Numbered from the stretch's first letter, positions 36,535 through 47,274 are shown. The stretch is 64,000 bases of DNA from Pseudovibrio axinellae (GCF_900110875.1 NZ_FOFM01000001.1:124001-188000); one strand, 5' to 3'. Notes: generated from the letters alone by a model not told the origin. A program made the numbers and translations.

Positions 36535-38184
36535 CTAGTATAGCTCAACCTTAGGGGCACCCATTTCCTCTGGGGTACCAGAGGCCTTCTCGGCCTCTTC
36601 CAGAACTCGGACGGGGTTGCACCTATCTGAGAAAATGTCCTCTGCGAATTCAAGGTATTCGCCAGCTGGCAGTGGTTTTGAAAAGATAAAGCCTTGAGCT
36701 GAAGACACTCCAAGTTCACGCAACAGCACAATCTGTTCGTACTTCTCTACACCCTCGGCAATGATGCCCATATTCATAGTGTCAGCCAATTCGGCAATAG
36801 CATCAACCAAACGGAAGGCGTTTTCCTCTGAGCCAAGCGGATCGATGAACATCTTATCGATCTTTACAACATCCATTCCCAACTTTTGTAGGTAAGCTAA
36901 GCCGCCATGGCCTGTTCCAACATCATCGAGTGCAACACGTATGCCATGCGCTTGCAGTTCAGCGATAACCTTTCTCGCCAAATCAATGTCTTCAAGTGGT
37001 TGCCGCTCTGTAACTTCCATCACCACCTGACTAAGGGCGATTGGAGAATCCTCATAAATGTCCAACAGATCATCTACAATTGAACGGTCGTTAAAATGGC
37101 CTGCAAATAGATTTACCGAGAGTTTCAACTCTGGATGCCTGAAGTATAGCTCACCAAGGTCCTCAATCGACTGGCGCATGATATTGCGGGTCATTTCAAA
37201 GATATGCCCGGAGGTCTCAGCGTAGGTCATAAACTGCCCGGGTGGTACCATCTTTCCATTTGGAAGCTGCCACCTCATGAGCATCTCACAGCCTTGTAGT
37301 TCTCCAGTCACAATATCAACCACTGGCTGATAGTAGGGGATGAACTCGCCGTTACGAATGGAGGCAACAAAATCGTCTTCTGCGTCCTTCTCGGGCTTCC
37401 AGGAGAGCCAGACCACCAAAGTGATGAGTAAGATTGCAATGCCTGAGCACGCTATGACGGCGACGATTTTTAGTTCTCGGACCAAACCCATGATCGCATT
37501 ACGATCGCTTTTGATCCTGACATTAATGGGATAGATCGTTGAAGCAGCGTACTCTTCGATAAAGTCACTCCCCATCATCACAGGATGGTCAGCGTTACCA
37601 AGCGGATCAACCCAGACATGATCGCGGCCCAGACGGACCTCTATTTCCAAAGCGTGACGCAGATAATCAGGTCCGGGTTCAATCGCCAAAACTGTTGGCG
37701 AAATATTGGCAATCAATCGCCACCCATTCTCCAGCTTCCAGGAAACCAGTGCCGTACGAATACCCTGGTACTCCATCCAAGACATACCAATTCCAACACG
37801 AGGTGCATCTGGTTTCAGCACTGGAAGGATACTATTCCCGCGACGGTTTTGGGCAGGCACATAACACATTGGAACGCCGCGATGATCGACGATACCGATC
37901 GCACTAATCACGGCATTTTGAGAAAGTGTCTTTTCAAAGTCACCTTGGTTTTGTCGTGTACAGGACGTCAGGCCCTTCAGTTGCATTTGCCGCAAAGCTT
38001 CTACGCCATCAGAGATAGCTGCTTCGCTTCGCGATATGTAGCGGTCGGCAATAGCGATCATCTCGCTTCGTGCATTATGCATCGCGAAGTTCTCAAGTAT
38101 CATATTGCCGATAACCAGTGGCAACAGAGCCAATCCCAAAGCAATCAAAATTGCGCGGACAAATACAAAATAATGGCGAGACAC
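36535..38184 (-). CDS. Membrane c-di-GMP phosphodiesterase with CSS-type periplasmic sensor and EAL domain
   Basis: Inner-membrane protein of 549 residues. Helices at about 10-30 and 238-262 enclose a periplasmic domain with two cysteines (Cys75 in TSCTRQ, Cys107 in MCYVP), the layout of CSS-motif sensors that respond to periplasmic disulfide state. The cytoplasmic EAL domain keeps the catalytic set: Glu300 (the signature reads EML, not EAL), Asn358, Glu390, Asp420-Asp421 (DDVGTG), Lys441, Glu477 and Gln497. Activity as a c-di-GMP phosphodiesterase is therefore likely. The start is a GTG with AAGG upstream. Confidence 0.9.
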   Translation of the reverse strand: MSRHYFVFVRAILIALGLALLPLVIGNMILENFAMHNARSEMIAIADRYISRSEAAISDGVEALRQMQLKGLTSCTRQNQGDFEKTLSQNAVISAIGIVDHRGVPMCYVPAQNRRGNSILPVLKPDAPRVGIGMSWMEYQGIRTALVSWKLENGWRLIANISPTVLAIEPGPDYLRHALEIEVRLGRDHVWVDPLGNADHPVMMGSDFIEEYAASTIYPINVRIKSDRNAIMGLVRELKIVAVIACSGIAILLITLVVWLSWKPEKDAEDDFVASIRNGEFIPYYQPVVDIVTGELQGCEMLMRWQLPNGKMVPPGQFMTYAETSGHIFEMTRNIMRQSIEDLGELYFRHPELKLSVNLFAGHFNDRSIVDDLLDIYEDSPIALSQVVMEVTERQPLEDIDLARKVIAELQAHGIRVALDDVGTGHGGLAYLQKLGMDVVKIDKMFIDPLGSEENAFRLVDAIAELADTMNMGIIAEGVEKYEQIVLLRELGVSSAQGFIFSKPLPAGEYLEFAEDIFSDRCNPVRVLEEAEKASGTPEEMGAPKVELY

Positions 38185-38432
38185 TACGATGACCTTAGAA
38201 ATGCAAAATACAGCAACTCATTTTTATGATTAACGCTTAATTAAAACTGTAAAAAACGACCAGGCAAGACAAACGATCCCCAGATGCTTTTACAGTTTGT
38301 ACAGAACTAGGTGAAAGTTCCACCTTTTCTCTTCATGACGTTCATTTTTGACTGTGGAATACACGCTGTACTAACTCACATGTGCGACCATTGCCTTCAA
38401 AATGCCTCATTACTGCAAATCAGGAGCCAGTC

Positions 38433-39626
38433 ATGTATACTCCTTTTCTAAGGTACCGTATGTGCTTACGCTTAGTTTTACTGAGCCTGTGTTCCATTTT
38501 TATGTATGCCAGCATGAGTGTTGCCCAAACTGGTCAGAGTGATCCAATCGCGTTTTCCTTTTTGCAAAGCCTGAAGGACAAGGGCCTGATAGTCACTTTT
38601 ATAGGGCCTATTACCATCACGGATGACATTCTGACGATTGATGGACTTGAGGGGCACCTGAAAACAGATGGTAGAAAGCATTTCAAATTCGGAAGCTTGG
38701 CTCTTTCGGGTGCCAGCATGGAAACAAATAATCGGCTATTTATAAGTGACTTCGCTGCCTACAAATTTGAAATTGACGAGCCCAAATTTGCTTTTTCCGC
38801 CGATAGCATCCTCATCAGCGACCTTTACTTATCCAAACCGGCCACACAGGGCGATGCAATCTCAGGCCTTACAAGCTCCCTATATTCATCAGCTGAGATC
38901 CTGAAATTACACTTCCTGGATCGTTCAAGTGGTCATTCAATGCCCATTGAGCGGGTCACCGTGACTTTTGACACGGCTAATGGCGGTTTCCCGATATCTG
39001 CAGCTATCCAGGTGAACGCGATCAGTTTGAACCAATCGGTATTTGGCCCTCCTCAACAACAGATGCTCAACGCACTGGGGCACACACAATTGACTGCGGA
39101 TATTGCTTTTGAGGGGGAATGGAATGGAGTCACTGGTCAGCTCAACGTTGAAAGTGCATCGTTGGTTCTGCGTGATCTCTTCACAGCTCAACTCTCCGCA
39201 AAGTTTAAAGGACTAACAGAAACGGTTCTCAAACAAATGGCTAAACTTGCTGCAAAGGACAATGTGATTGCACTCGACCAACTTCAAAACACTGCAGTAT
39301 CCAGTTTCAGCCTATCGCTTATCAATAATGGTGGGTTAGACGAGCTGCTTAAACAGCAGGCCCGCAAACACAATCAGTCTCAAGACGCTTATGTACGTAG
39401 GCTCACGGAACAAGCGGAGAGGCAGTTTGGAAGAATACCTGACCGTGCGAAGAGTTTGGAATTTACCGAAGCGGTCTACAATTTCTTGCAAAACCCACAG
39501 AATATAACGGTTCAAGCTACCCCTAAGTCACCAGTCAGTGTGATACATATTCTTGGGGTATCTGCAATTTCTCCACTTTCTATCGTTTCTTTGCTTGGCA
39601 TTACCCTTGAAGCAAATATAGACTAG
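38433..39626 (+). CDS. Exported protein of unknown function, first of a tandem paralogue pair
   Basis: Start ATG 38433 follows AGGAG; the open frame back to 38382 lacks a ribosome site. The 397-residue product has a signal peptide ending near SVAQTGQ. The rest alternates beta-strand-like segments, suggesting a beta-rich periplasmic protein, with a helical section (KQQARKHNQSQDAY). Its C-terminus, NFLQNPQNITVQATPKSP then VIHILGVSAISPLS, aligns by eye with the end of the next protein, SFAGNPTNIKVTLAPDNE then IMQLGGLAALAPQQ. The two genes are 36 bp apart and probably co-transcribed. I do not recognise the family. Confidence 0.78.
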   Translation: MYTPFLRYRMCLRLVLLSLCSIFMYASMSVAQTGQSDPIAFSFLQSLKDKGLIVTFIGPITITDDILTIDGLEGHLKTDGRKHFKFGSLALSGASMETNNRLFISDFAAYKFEIDEPKFAFSADSILISDLYLSKPATQGDAISGLTSSLYSSAEILKLHFLDRSSGHSMPIERVTVTFDTANGGFPISAAIQVNAISLNQSVFGPPQQQMLNALGHTQLTADIAFEGEWNGVTGQLNVESASLVLRDLFTAQLSAKFKGLTETVLKQMAKLAAKDNVIALDQLQNTAVSSFSLSLINNGGLDELLKQQARKHNQSQDAYVRRLTEQAERQFGRIPDRAKSLEFTEAVYNFLQNPQNITVQATPKSPVSVIHILGVSAISPLSIVSLLGITLEANID

Positions 39627-39662
39627 GCAAGAACCCTTTCCCTAGCAAACAAGGTCTATTTT

Positions 39663-41783
39663 ATGCCTTTTAAAATCTCAAAGCGGCAGGGTTTATTTGC
39701 CGCTTCAATCACTGTTTTAGGCTTAGCTGTGCAGCCTGCGTTCGCAAGCCCTGCGACAGACCTCATTGACAAATATAATGCTTGGTATCTGGAAAGTGGT
39801 TTTGAAAAAGCCTCTTATGCAGAAGCTATTGAAACTGGGGATACGACAGAGCTTCGCGACTATAATGTTGCTGGCATTTTTACCATCAAGAACGATGAGG
39901 GTGAGCCAACCCTGTCTTTCTACGCCGATATCAACATTCCCAAAATGATCATTGAAGATTCAGCCGTAAACGGTGATGTTTACAGCTACGGCTCAATGAA
40001 AGTTGCGAATGCCACATACGAGATTCGTCTTATTGACGAAGACGAGGCACCCGAAGATATCGCCAGGGCTAGTTCACTGGAAACCGTTGCTGTCATCTCC
40101 GGCGCAATCTCAGGTTATTCTGTTGTAGATTACGCTGAGGAATGGGCTGAACGACCAGCACTAAAAGAAGGCATGACCCAAGAGGCTTTCTTGCAGCTGC
40201 TCGGCCTTTCCTTAAATTCAAGCTATGCTGGCTCGTCAATCGACGAAATGACAGTCACATCGAAAATGGCGGAAGCTTTCGGAAATAATACTGTTTTCAC
40301 TGGCTTTAAGACTGGCTCGTTCCAAGACGGCGTCACACAGAGCATTAGCCTTGAAAGCTATTCGTCCGTAGCGACAAGTATGGGTATTGCTTCCGATCCT
40401 AAATCTGAAGTAAAGACCACGACAACAACAACCTATGACAACCTAAAAATAAACGATCTCGACATTCGCCCGCTGCTCGCGTTTTTCAAAGTAGCTGAAG
40501 CCCCTAGCAACAACTATATCAGCAGTTATTCTTCCGAAGCCATCAACATGGAAATCCTTGTTGATGGGGCGAAGTCCTACGACCCAATCGGCCTGATAAA
40601 ACTATCTGCAGCTTCGAGCTCTGGGAAAGACCTTTCCATTGAAGGAGGAGATGGCCTTAAACTACTCTCGCTCCTTGAACGCTTAAAAAGTTCACCTAGC
40701 GGCGCACATGATGACCTATTCGTGGAGCTCCTAGGTGCCATTGGTTCATACAATATTGGGTATTTCGATCTAAAGGATCTCAGCGTTACGTCATGGGACC
40801 CTATTCGAGCAAGACGTATGAATGAGATTTCGCCAAGTTTTGAAATGAAACTTGCGTCCTTGTCACTATCAGATTTAGGCCTTGTTGGACTTGGCAACCT
40901 CACATTGGAAGGTTTTCATGGCGCAGTTGAAGGTGACGATGCCATTTTTGATATTGGCTCCTTTGAACTAACCGGTGTGTCTTGGCCGAGCGCGCAGGAA
41001 ATTTATGCTACGAGCAAAAATACTTCAGCTGGTCCACAAGCAGCACTCGCCCTTGCACCAACAATTGAAAAGTTCTCTATCACAAACGCGGAAGCCCAAG
41101 GTGGCGATCTGCCTACGCCAGTTTTCCTTAAAGAGCTGACGATCGAGATGGGTAACCATATCGGGCCTATTCCGACACAAATTTCTGATGTAATTGACAC
41201 ACTGAGCTTTGATGCAGCGTTACTTGATGAGCCAATTGCTAAGACTGTATTGGGACGTTTGGGAATTGAACGCGTAACGCTTAATCAGAACTTCAAAATC
41301 GCTTGGGATGAAAATACCAATGATCTCACTATCGAGCAATTCGAGTTCGAGCTTAAGGGTGGCGTAAAGCTTCGCGCTGACATCCAACTTGGTAACATAC
41401 CGCGCAGCCTCTTTGAAAATCCGTTCAACGCGGAAGCTGTTGTTGCTTTGGCAACTTTCAAAGGTGCTCAGATTGAAGTGATGGAATCCCCTCTTGTAAG
41501 CGAATTACTGGCCGCGCAAGCTGAACAGTCTGGCGTTCCAGCGGAAATGCTGACTGCTATGATGGTGGATGGCACTTTGCAACAAGCAGGACCACTGTCG
41601 GAGATTACATTCATGAAGGAGCTTGCGGAAGCTGTAAAAAGTTTTGCAGGCAACCCTACGAACATTAAAGTTACGTTGGCACCAGATAACGAAATCTCAA
41701 TCATGCAACTGGGTGGCTTGGCTGCTCTTGCCCCTCAGCAGCTGCCTGAATTGTTAGGCGCAACAGTGAACTACACTGAATAA
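39663..41783 (+). CDS. Large exported protein of unknown function, second of a tandem paralogue pair
   Basis: Protein of 706 residues with a signal peptide ending near PAFASPA. It is acidic and built of repeated beta-like stretches in the pattern strand - KLASLSLSDLGLVGLGNLTL - strand, without transmembrane segments or catalytic motifs that I can name. The last 160 residues parallel the whole second half of the preceding 397-residue protein, so the two appear to be duplicates, one longer by an N-terminal extension. A periplasmic or surface role is inferred from export and composition. A strong terminator follows. Confidence 0.8.
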   Translation: MPFKISKRQGLFAASITVLGLAVQPAFASPATDLIDKYNAWYLESGFEKASYAEAIETGDTTELRDYNVAGIFTIKNDEGEPTLSFYADINIPKMIIEDSAVNGDVYSYGSMKVANATYEIRLIDEDEAPEDIARASSLETVAVISGAISGYSVVDYAEEWAERPALKEGMTQEAFLQLLGLSLNSSYAGSSIDEMTVTSKMAEAFGNNTVFTGFKTGSFQDGVTQSISLESYSSVATSMGIASDPKSEVKTTTTTTYDNLKINDLDIRPLLAFFKVAEAPSNNYISSYSSEAINMEILVDGAKSYDPIGLIKLSAASSSGKDLSIEGGDGLKLLSLLERLKSSPSGAHDDLFVELLGAIGSYNIGYFDLKDLSVTSWDPIRARRMNEISPSFEMKLASLSLSDLGLVGLGNLTLEGFHGAVEGDDAIFDIGSFELTGVSWPSAQEIYATSKNTSAGPQAALALAPTIEKFSITNAEAQGGDLPTPVFLKELTIEMGNHIGPIPTQISDVIDTLSFDAALLDEPIAKTVLGRLGIERVTLNQNFKIAWDENTNDLTIEQFEFELKGGVKLRADIQLGNIPRSLFENPFNAEAVVALATFKGAQIEVMESPLVSELLAAQAEQSGVPAEMLTAMMVDGTLQQAGPLSEITFMKELAEAVKSFAGNPTNIKVTLAPDNEISIMQLGGLAALAPQQLPELLGATVNYTE

Positions 41784-41801
41784 GGTATAAGAACACAAAA
41801 G

Positions 41802-41841
41802 AAAAAATCCGCTGTGAGTTTTTGCTCACAGCGGATTTTTT
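41802..41841 (+). terminator. Strong intrinsic terminator
   Basis: TCCGCTGTGAG (41808-41818) pairs perfectly with CTCACAGCGGA (41825-41835) around a 6-nt loop, flanked by A6 and T6. It ends the exported-protein pair and may also serve the convergent ABC transporter gene. Confidence 0.92.
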
Positions 41842-41956
41842 ATAGGTAAGGATCAAGAGGCCTACAGAAACTGCGTATTGATTACTCGGCATTAATGGGA
41901 TGCGAGATCAATCATTGGACCACTCCGCTTTACCGAACCGAACAGCCTAAGACGCT

Positions 41957-43741
41957 CTAAGATTGCTCGTTACTGTTGGTAAATTGTAGTTCACACAGGT
42001 GCCTGTAATAACCATCCATTTCGTAGAGCTGGTTATGAGTGCCACTTTCCAGTAATTTTCCGTGAGACAGGACATGGATTGTGTCGGCATTGCGAACGGT
42101 TGCAAGACGATGCGCAATAGCCAAGGTCGTCCGCCCTTTCATAAGGCGTGCGAGCGCGGCTTGTACTTTGTTCTCGGATTCAGCATCCAAAGCAGAAGTG
42201 GCCTCATCCAGCAACAGGATAGGTGCATTGGAGAGCATTGCGCGGGCGATCGCCAGACGTTGACGCTGCCCGCCAGACAGTCGCGCACCACCCTCACCGG
42301 CTTTGTTGTCGTATCCCTTGTCCATTTTGGAGATAAACTCGTGGGCGTTCGCATTCTTAGCTGCTTCGACCACCTCTTCATCTGTGGCGTGCGGACGGCC
42401 AATCAGGATATTTTCCTTAATCGTTCGATCAAAAAGAAACGTATCTTGTGTAACAATAGCGATGTTATCACGCAGGCTTTTAGTGCTCACATCACGGATA
42501 TCTTGTCCGTCAATCTGAATTTTACCGCTGTTGAACTCATAGAAACGCTCAATCAACGAGAAGACTGTGGACTTACCAGCACCAGATGCACCGACCAGAG
42601 CGGTTACTTCTCCCGCCTTTGCTGTAAAGCTAAGACCGTTGAGAGCTTTCGTTTCACCGTAGTCAAACTCCACGTCTTTAAATTCAACCAAACCACTTTT
42701 CACATTGATCTTTGGCTTGCTTGCACTATCTGGGTGCGCTTCTTCCATATCCAAAAGCTCGTACATCAAACGCACGCCAACGAGTTTTGTATTAAGGTTC
42801 ACTTGTAGACGTGCAAGGCGTTTTATCGGCTCGTAGGCCAATAGCAGTGCTGTAATAAACGCAAAAAATGCTCCAGGATCCTGCCCCAGCGCTATCACAC
42901 TATAGCCGCCATACAAGATGATCAGTGCAATTGCGACACCGCCGAGTGTTTCCATCAACGGAGATGTGCGGGCCGTGAGTTTAGCGATCTTATTTGACTG
43001 CATCTCAACATCGGAAACTGCCGATTCCATAGCCGAGTGCATATTGGTTTCGTAATTGAAGGATTTTACAACTCGAATACCCAAGGCCATCTCTTTCACC
43101 AAAGAGAGGATCATGGTTTGAGAAACGAACTGACTCTTAGCAATCTTTTTGACACGGCGTACCAGCTTGGAGACAGCATAGACTGCTGGTGGCATGATGG
43201 TAAGCGCGATAAGGGAAAGCAATGGGTTTTGCCAAACCATCACGGTGACAAGGCCAAGCACTGACATAACGTCGCGCCCCGCAGCAAGGATAACAAGATC
43301 CATTACGCCGCGCGCTGCACCGGTATTATGACTAAAGCGCGTTGCTAAATCCCCAAAAGTCGTGTGATCAAAATATCTTACGCCAAGACGCGTGACCTTT
43401 TCGAACATTTCGCGTTGGAGCTTTGCAACAATTGAGTTGCCAATCCGGCTCAAGACCACGGTTTGACCGTAAGTTGCTGCACCCTTTGCAAAAAAGATGG
43501 CAAATACAGCGCCAGATATCACGTAGACCATCGTGATATTCTGGTCGATAAAGACCTCATTGATCACGTTCTTCATAATCGCTGCGCTGCCAGCTCCGGC
43601 TGCCGCTGCAATCAACATGAACCCAAATGCGATGATGTATTGATTTCGATACTGACCGAAGTTCTCTTTGAGGAGACGGCGAATAACGCTCGCTGCGCCG
43701 TCCTCATCAGCAAATATCTTTTTGCTTATGGCGTCAAACAC
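41957..43741 (-). CDS. MsbA-like ABC exporter, fused permease and ATPase
   Basis: Half-transporter of 594 residues: six-helix membrane domain (about 30-320) followed by an ATPase domain. Walker A GASGAGKST, the signature LSGGQRQRLAIARAML and Walker B ILLLDEATSALD are intact. The membrane part has the YFDHTTFGDLATRFSHN motif usual in MsbA-type lipid and glycan exporters. Works as a homodimer in the inner membrane. Lipid A or another envelope lipid is the likely cargo; the exact substrate cannot be read. Confidence 0.88.
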   Translation of the reverse strand: MFDAISKKIFADEDGAASVIRRLLKENFGQYRNQYIIAFGFMLIAAAAGAGSAAIMKNVINEVFIDQNITMVYVISGAVFAIFFAKGAATYGQTVVLSRIGNSIVAKLQREMFEKVTRLGVRYFDHTTFGDLATRFSHNTGAARGVMDLVILAAGRDVMSVLGLVTVMVWQNPLLSLIALTIMPPAVYAVSKLVRRVKKIAKSQFVSQTMILSLVKEMALGIRVVKSFNYETNMHSAMESAVSDVEMQSNKIAKLTARTSPLMETLGGVAIALIILYGGYSVIALGQDPGAFFAFITALLLAYEPIKRLARLQVNLNTKLVGVRLMYELLDMEEAHPDSASKPKINVKSGLVEFKDVEFDYGETKALNGLSFTAKAGEVTALVGASGAGKSTVFSLIERFYEFNSGKIQIDGQDIRDVSTKSLRDNIAIVTQDTFLFDRTIKENILIGRPHATDEEVVEAAKNANAHEFISKMDKGYDNKAGEGGARLSGGQRQRLAIARAMLSNAPILLLDEATSALDAESENKVQAALARLMKGRTTLAIAHRLATVRNADTIHVLSHGKLLESGTHNQLYEMDGYYRHLCELQFTNSNEQS

Positions 43742-43811
43742 CTAAAACCCTCAGATTTTCCAGCGAAATCAAGCGAAGATCACCCAATTTGCCACCGGTA
43801 GAAGATGAAAA

Positions 43812-43835
43812 GGCGACCGTAAATTTACGACCGCC
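43812..43835 (-). terminator. Probable aspS terminator
   Basis: GGCGACCGTAAA (43812-43823) and TTTACGACCGCC (43824-43835) form an inverted repeat with two mismatches; on the minus strand CCTTTTC follows. It lies just after the aspS stop and before the ABC exporter gene. Confidence 0.6.
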
Positions 43836-43893
43836 CTCCCTAAGATTTATATCATTATAGCGTGAACCGCCATACCTGCAAATCTGCAGTCAG

Positions 43894-45681
43894 CTATTTA
43901 GCTTCTGGCAGATTGAGGCGAATGTGCAGATCACGAAGCTGTGCCGGGAACACATCTCCCGGAGCACCCATCATCAGATCCTGAGCCTGTTGGTTCATTG
44001 GGAACAGCGTGACTTCACGCAGGTTCTTTGCGCCAACAAGCAGCATCACGATACGGTCAACGCCTGCTGCCATACCACCGTGCGGAGGAGCTCCGTACTG
44101 GAATGCGCGGTACATGCCGCCGAATTTCTCTTCCAGAAGGCTTTCGTCATAACCAGCGATCTCGAACGCTTTCTTCATGACTTCAACCTGGTGGTTACGG
44201 ATCGCACCGGAGCCGATTTCGAAACCGTTACAAACCACGTCGTACTGGTAAGCATTCAGCTCTAGTGGGTCGACATCATTAAGTCCGTCCATACCACCTT
44301 CTGGCATGGAGAATGGGTTGTGACAGAAGTCAACTTTCTTGTTTTCTTCGTCCCATTCGTACATTGGGAAGTCAACAATCCAGCAAAGCGCAAACTGATC
44401 TTCGTCAATCAGGTTCAGCTCTTCCGCTGCACGCGTACGTGCTTTACCTGCAAAGTCAGCAAATTTCTTAGGATCACCTGCTGCGAAGAAGACTGCGTCG
44501 CCTTCATCCAGACCAAGCTGATTGCGAAGCGCTTCAGTGCGTTCTGCACCGATGTTCTTTGCAACCGGGCCAGCACCTGCGATTGTATCTTCTTCTTTAC
44601 GGAAGAAGATATAACCCAGACCTGGTTGGCCTTCGCTCTGTGCCCATGAGTTCATGCGATCACAGAATGCGCGAGAACCGCCCTTAGGTGCTGGAATCGC
44701 CCAGACCTGAACCTTTGGATCGCTTTCGATCATGCGAGCGAACACTTTAAAGCCGGAGCCTGCAAAATGCTCTGTTACTTCCTGCATTTCGATCGGGTTA
44801 CGTAGATCCGGTTTATCAGAGCCGTATTTGCGGATCGATTCAGCGTAAGGAATACGCGGGAATTCCTTAGTTACACGCTGGCCTTCAGAAAACTCTTCAA
44901 ACACACCACGGATCACTGGTTCCATGGTCTGAAGAACGTCTTCCTGAGTAACGAAGCTCATTTCCACATCGAGCTGGTAGAACTCGCCCGGCAGGCGGTC
45001 AGCGCGTGGGTCTTCATCACGGAAACACGGTGCGATCTGGAAGTACTTGTCAAAACCAGACATCATAAGCAGCTGCTTGAACTGCTGAGGCGCCTGAGGA
45101 AGAGCGTAAAACTTGCCAGGGTGAATGCGGGAAGGCACCAAGAAATCACGTGCACCTTCAGGAGACGAGGCTGTGAGAATTGGTGTCTGGAATTCGTTGA
45201 ACTCAGCTTCGTTCATACGACGACGCATGGAATTGATGATCTTTGTGCGTGTCATCAAGTTTGCATGCAGCGTGTCGCGACGCAGGTCAAGGAAACGGTA
45301 TTTCAAACGGATATCTTCTGGGTATTCCAATTCGCCAAAAACAGGCATTGGAAGTTCCTGGGAAGCGCCAAGCACTTCAATATCGCGGATGAAAACTTCG
45401 ATTTCACCGGTGCTTAGATTTTCGTTTGCAGTACCTTCTGTGCGGGTTTTAACCTCACCGTCGATACGGATACACCATTCAGCACGAACGGTTTCAGCCA
45501 GCTTAAATGCAGGAGAGTCAGGATCGACAACACACTGGGTCAACCCGTAGTGGTCGCGCAGATCGATGAACAGCAGGCCCCCGTGATCGCGTACACGGTG
45601 TACCCAGCCAGAAAGGCGAGCGGTTTCACCCACGTTGTTTGCCCGCAGTTCTCCGCAGGTTTGGCTTCGATAACGATGCAT
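43894..45681 (-). CDS. aspS: Aspartate-tRNA ligase
   Basis: Class II aminoacyl-tRNA synthetase that charges tRNA-Asp. Start ATG 45681 follows GAGGACGCT and gives 595 residues ([13 protein letters not shown]), the bacterial length. The open frame reaching 45765 adds 28 non-conserved residues. The anticodon-binding OB domain is N-terminal ([12 protein letters not shown]). Motif 2 [15 protein letters not shown] and motif 3 [15 protein letters not shown] are intact, with the bacterial GAD insertion between them. Alphaproteobacteria often use a non-discriminating enzyme with GatCAB; that cannot be decided here. Confidence 0.96.
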   Translation of the reverse strand: MHRYRSQTCGELRANNVGETARLSGWVHRVRDHGGLLFIDLRDHYGLTQCVVDPDSPAFKLAETVRAEWCIRIDGEVKTRTEGTANENLSTGEIEVFIRDIEVLGASQELPMPVFGELEYPEDIRLKYRFLDLRRDTLHANLMTRTKIINSMRRRMNEAEFNEFQTPILTASSPEGARDFLVPSRIHPGKFYALPQAPQQFKQLLMMSGFDKYFQIAPCFRDEDPRADRLPGEFYQLDVEMSFVTQEDVLQTMEPVIRGVFEEFSEGQRVTKEFPRIPYAESIRKYGSDKPDLRNPIEMQEVTEHFAGSGFKVFARMIESDPKVQVWAIPAPKGGSRAFCDRMNSWAQSEGQPGLGYIFFRKEEDTIAGAGPVAKNIGAERTEALRNQLGLDEGDAVFFAAGDPKKFADFAGKARTRAAEELNLIDEDQFALCWIVDFPMYEWDEENKKVDFCHNPFSMPEGGMDGLNDVDPLELNAYQYDVVCNGFEIGSGAIRNHQVEVMKKAFEIAGYDESLLEEKFGGMYRAFQYGAPPHGGMAAGVDRIVMLLVGAKNLREVTLFPMNQQAQDLMMGAPGDVFPAQLRDLHIRLNLPEAK

Positions 45682-45977
45682 AGCGTCCTCAGTGGTAATC
45701 TCGTGAATCATATCATTCAGAAAACTTGTTGACCCATTCAAAAGGTCATCGGCTGGAAAAGACATGCCAGCCTCACAAAGTCAAGTAAGTCTGTGACCTT
45801 GGTGCTATTTCTTGCGCAGATTTCCCGAGTTTCCTCTACCTAAGTGGTTTTCGCGACCCCGACCACACAGAGATTTGTTCAACGGGCGTAGAAAATTGCT
45901 TTTACAACTACTTGATGAGAAAACGGAGAAGTTAGATAGGGACAATCCACTTCGCTTACGCTATAGACTTTGACACC

Positions 45978-47198
45978 ATGAAGATGATCACAACAACACA
46001 AGAGCTTGCTCAAGCGTGTGCAAAGCTTGCTAATTCAGATTTCGTAACAGTTGATACCGAGTTTTTGCGGGAGACAACCTTCTGGCCAAAACTCTGCCTC
46101 ATTCAAATTGCCAATCCAGATTACGCTGTATTGGTTGACGCATTAGCTGAAGATCTGGATCTTGAACCCTTTTTTGCATTGATGCGCAATACGGACATCG
46201 TGAAAGTATTCCATGCAGCACGGCAAGATATTGAAATAATCTATCACCTAGGCGGCTTTGTGCCCTCGCCTTTGTTTGATAGTCAGGTTGCAGCGATGGT
46301 TTGCGGTTTCGGTGATTCCGTTTCCTATGATCAGCTGGTTTCCAAAGTGACTGGCGAACAGATTGATAAATCATCTCGATTTACCGACTGGTCTCGGCGC
46401 CCTTTGACAAACAAGCAGCTCGCTTATGCGCTGGCGGACGTGACATTTTTGCGTGATGTCTACCTGTTCCTTAAGAAGCAGCTAGAGCAAAAAGGCCGCG
46501 ATCATTGGGTAGAAGATGAGATGGCAACTTTGTCTTCTGTCGACACCTACCGCAGTGATCCTGCAAAAGCTTGGCAGCGAATGAAACTACGCGTACGTAA
46601 ACCGCGTGACTTGGCTGTGTTGAAAGAGCTGGCATTTTGGCGAGAGCAGGAAGCGCAAAAACGTGATATTCCGCGCAACCGCGTCATCAAAGACGATGCT
46701 ATTTTTGAGGTTGCAACTCAAAAGCCAGCAACTGCCGAAGCGCTGGGGCACCTTCGTACGATACCACGCGGGTTTGAGCGCTCCCGTCACGCTGAAGATA
46801 TTCTGAATGCAGTGAAGCGAGCTATGGCGGCTCCAGAAGACGAGCTTCCGGAGATTCCAAGGGGTCGCCCGTCTCCTGATGGAGCGTCAGCAGCGGTTGA
46901 TTTGCTAAAAGTACTGCTCAAAATGAAAAGCGAAAGCTTCGGTGTCGCCCCCAAAGTTGTTGCGACTGTTGACGACCTAGACAAGATCGCTTCGACTGAT
47001 GGCGCTGATGTGCAGGCCCTCTCAGGCTGGCGCAGAGAACTGTTCGGGGACGATGCGCTTCGCCTTAAAAGGGGTGAAATCGGCCTTGCTTTTAATGGTC
47101 GTCAGGTCGTCATTTGCGAACAGGGCGAACCCGTTGAGCGCGTGGAAAATACCTCACGTCGGCGCAGCGGCGGAAAAAGCAGCAAATCCAAATCTTGA
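45978..47198 (+). CDS. rnd: Ribonuclease D
   Basis: 3'-5' exoribonuclease in tRNA and stable RNA maturation, 406 residues, divergent from aspS. The DEDD exonuclease residues are visible: DTEF near residue 26, HAARQDIEIIYHLGG near 85-99, and YALADVTFLRDVYL near 154-167. HRDC-type helical domains follow, with WREQEAQKRDIPRNRVIKDD typical of RNase D. The C-terminus has a basic RRRSGGKSSKSKS tail, slightly longer than usual. The aspS-rnd-ppx-ppk order is a known alphaproteobacterial arrangement. Confidence 0.94.
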   Translation: MKMITTTQELAQACAKLANSDFVTVDTEFLRETTFWPKLCLIQIANPDYAVLVDALAEDLDLEPFFALMRNTDIVKVFHAARQDIEIIYHLGGFVPSPLFDSQVAAMVCGFGDSVSYDQLVSKVTGEQIDKSSRFTDWSRRPLTNKQLAYALADVTFLRDVYLFLKKQLEQKGRDHWVEDEMATLSSVDTYRSDPAKAWQRMKLRVRKPRDLAVLKELAFWREQEAQKRDIPRNRVIKDDAIFEVATQKPATAEALGHLRTIPRGFERSRHAEDILNAVKRAMAAPEDELPEIPRGRPSPDGASAAVDLLKVLLKMKSESFGVAPKVVATVDDLDKIASTDGADVQALSGWRRELFGDDALRLKRGEIGLAFNGRQVVICEQGEPVERVENTSRRRSGGKSSKSKS

Positions 47199-47245
47199 TT
47201 GAGAAGTTAATTCCAGATATCAACTTAACTAACTGAAAAATAAGA

Positions 47246-47274
47246 AAAGCCCCGGCAAAACTTGTCGGGGCTTT
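47246..47274. terminator. Bidirectional terminator between rnd and ppx
   Basis: AAAGCCCCG (47246-47254) pairs with CGGGGCTTT (47266-47274), with A/T runs on both sides. It lies between the convergent rnd and ppx genes. Confidence 0.85.
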
